Positions 22,027-22,264 of a stretch of 22,264 nt of DNA are shown here, piece by piece (position 1 is the stretch's first letter; every line of letters starts with the position of its first letter). The notes beneath the pieces are model-generated. The model made no database searches, had not been told where the DNA came from, and saw nothing but the letters and a program-made list of their open reading frames with translations. Where the stretch lies: assembly GCA_021817355.1 (NCBI GenBank), contig JAKAVI010000361.1:1-22264 (forward strand), written 5' to 3'. This DNA is from Pseudomonadota bacterium. GTDB lineage: Bacteria; Pseudomonadota; Alphaproteobacteria; Micropepsales; Micropepsaceae. The position numbers were made by a program, and so were the translations under genes.

Positions 22027-22264
22027 CGCCCCGTTTACCGCTATTTGCTTTGCGCCATGACCCTCATTTTCAAGATCTTACCGCTACTAAGTGAGCCGGG
22101 ACCGACCATCAATTGCTAATATCCCGCCTTATTCCGGCAGGTTCGTGTTCGCTGGCCTTGTGGCCGCGTTGACAGGGGTTGGCCGCCCAGCCAGGGTGCT
22201 ACGAACAGATCAGCGGCAAAGTTCGTGCCAGTTTTTCGCCCGACGCCAGATTTACGCGCATTCT
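22027..22264. other. Right-edge stretch without a recognised gene
   Basis: These 238 bp upstream of the antitoxin promoter hold no frame I can support. A minus-strand frame entering from the right edge (RMRVNLASGEKLARTLPLIC, then S and a TAG stop at about 22199) could be the tail of a gene lying outside the window, but it is too short to identify. Confidence 0.35.

Noticed and set aside
17426..22264. CRISPR array or integrase gene in the accessory region
   Set aside because: No regularly spaced repeats occur, and no tyrosine- or serine-recombinase motif was seen in any frame.
22199..22264. Tail of a gene entering from the right edge on the minus strand
   Set aside because: Only about 21 residues are visible and they match nothing I can name.

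Overview
The window looks like a chromosomal segment of a GC-rich alphaproteobacterium. The evidence is the gene set and its order: a TldE/PmbA, CysQ-like phosphatase, DUF4170, MsbA-type exporter and Kdo transferase run, plus UbiA, UbiD, a bacterial ETF-beta-type lysine methyltransferase and MAPEG proteins, all of types common in that class. I cannot fix the order or genus from sequence alone.

Positions 1-5659 hold a tightly packed leftward operon: a MAPEG membrane protein, pmbA, an inositol-monophosphatase-family enzyme, DUF4170, a lipid A exporter-like ABC transporter and waaA, which is cut by the left edge. It mostly serves the outer envelope (lipopolysaccharide core and lipid A export). 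Positions 5862-8448 carry a leftward pair, ubiD (ubiquinone synthesis) and a secreted protease-like protein with two DTG aspartate motifs. A rightward amino-acid permease (8647-10179) converges on a citrate synthase-like gene. That gene is divergent from a second citrate synthase homologue with an N-terminal helix-turn-helix domain; the two share a 76-bp intergenic region packed with TTGAT/ATCAA half-sites, which suggests a metabolite-sensing regulator and its target. A leftward run of ubiA, MAPEG, fatty-acid desaturase and methyltransferase genes (13191-15729) follows.

The right quarter is accessory DNA. It starts with an intact IS1182-type insertion sequence (15822-17425) that lies about 90 bp upstream of ubiA. 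The right end of the IS abuts one copy of a 31-bp imperfect direct repeat; the other copy is at 20971-21001. A third, partial copy at 19171-19184 forms the end of a tRNA-like T-arm/acceptor sequence finishing in CCA. Between the outer repeats are a decayed HigBA toxin-antitoxin module (toxin 5'-truncated, antitoxin with TGG changed to TGA), an intact Phd/PIN (VapBC-like) module whose toxin gene ends in the higB remnant, a small ORF broken by an amber codon, and two unrecognised membrane-protein genes. Beyond the last repeat is an intact DUF1778/GNAT (TacAT-like) module with a clear palindromic operator over a promoter.

The most noteworthy items are the divergent citrate synthase and HTH-citrate synthase pair with its operator-like cluster, and the small repeat-bounded cassette of toxin-antitoxin and membrane-protein genes with no integrase in view.
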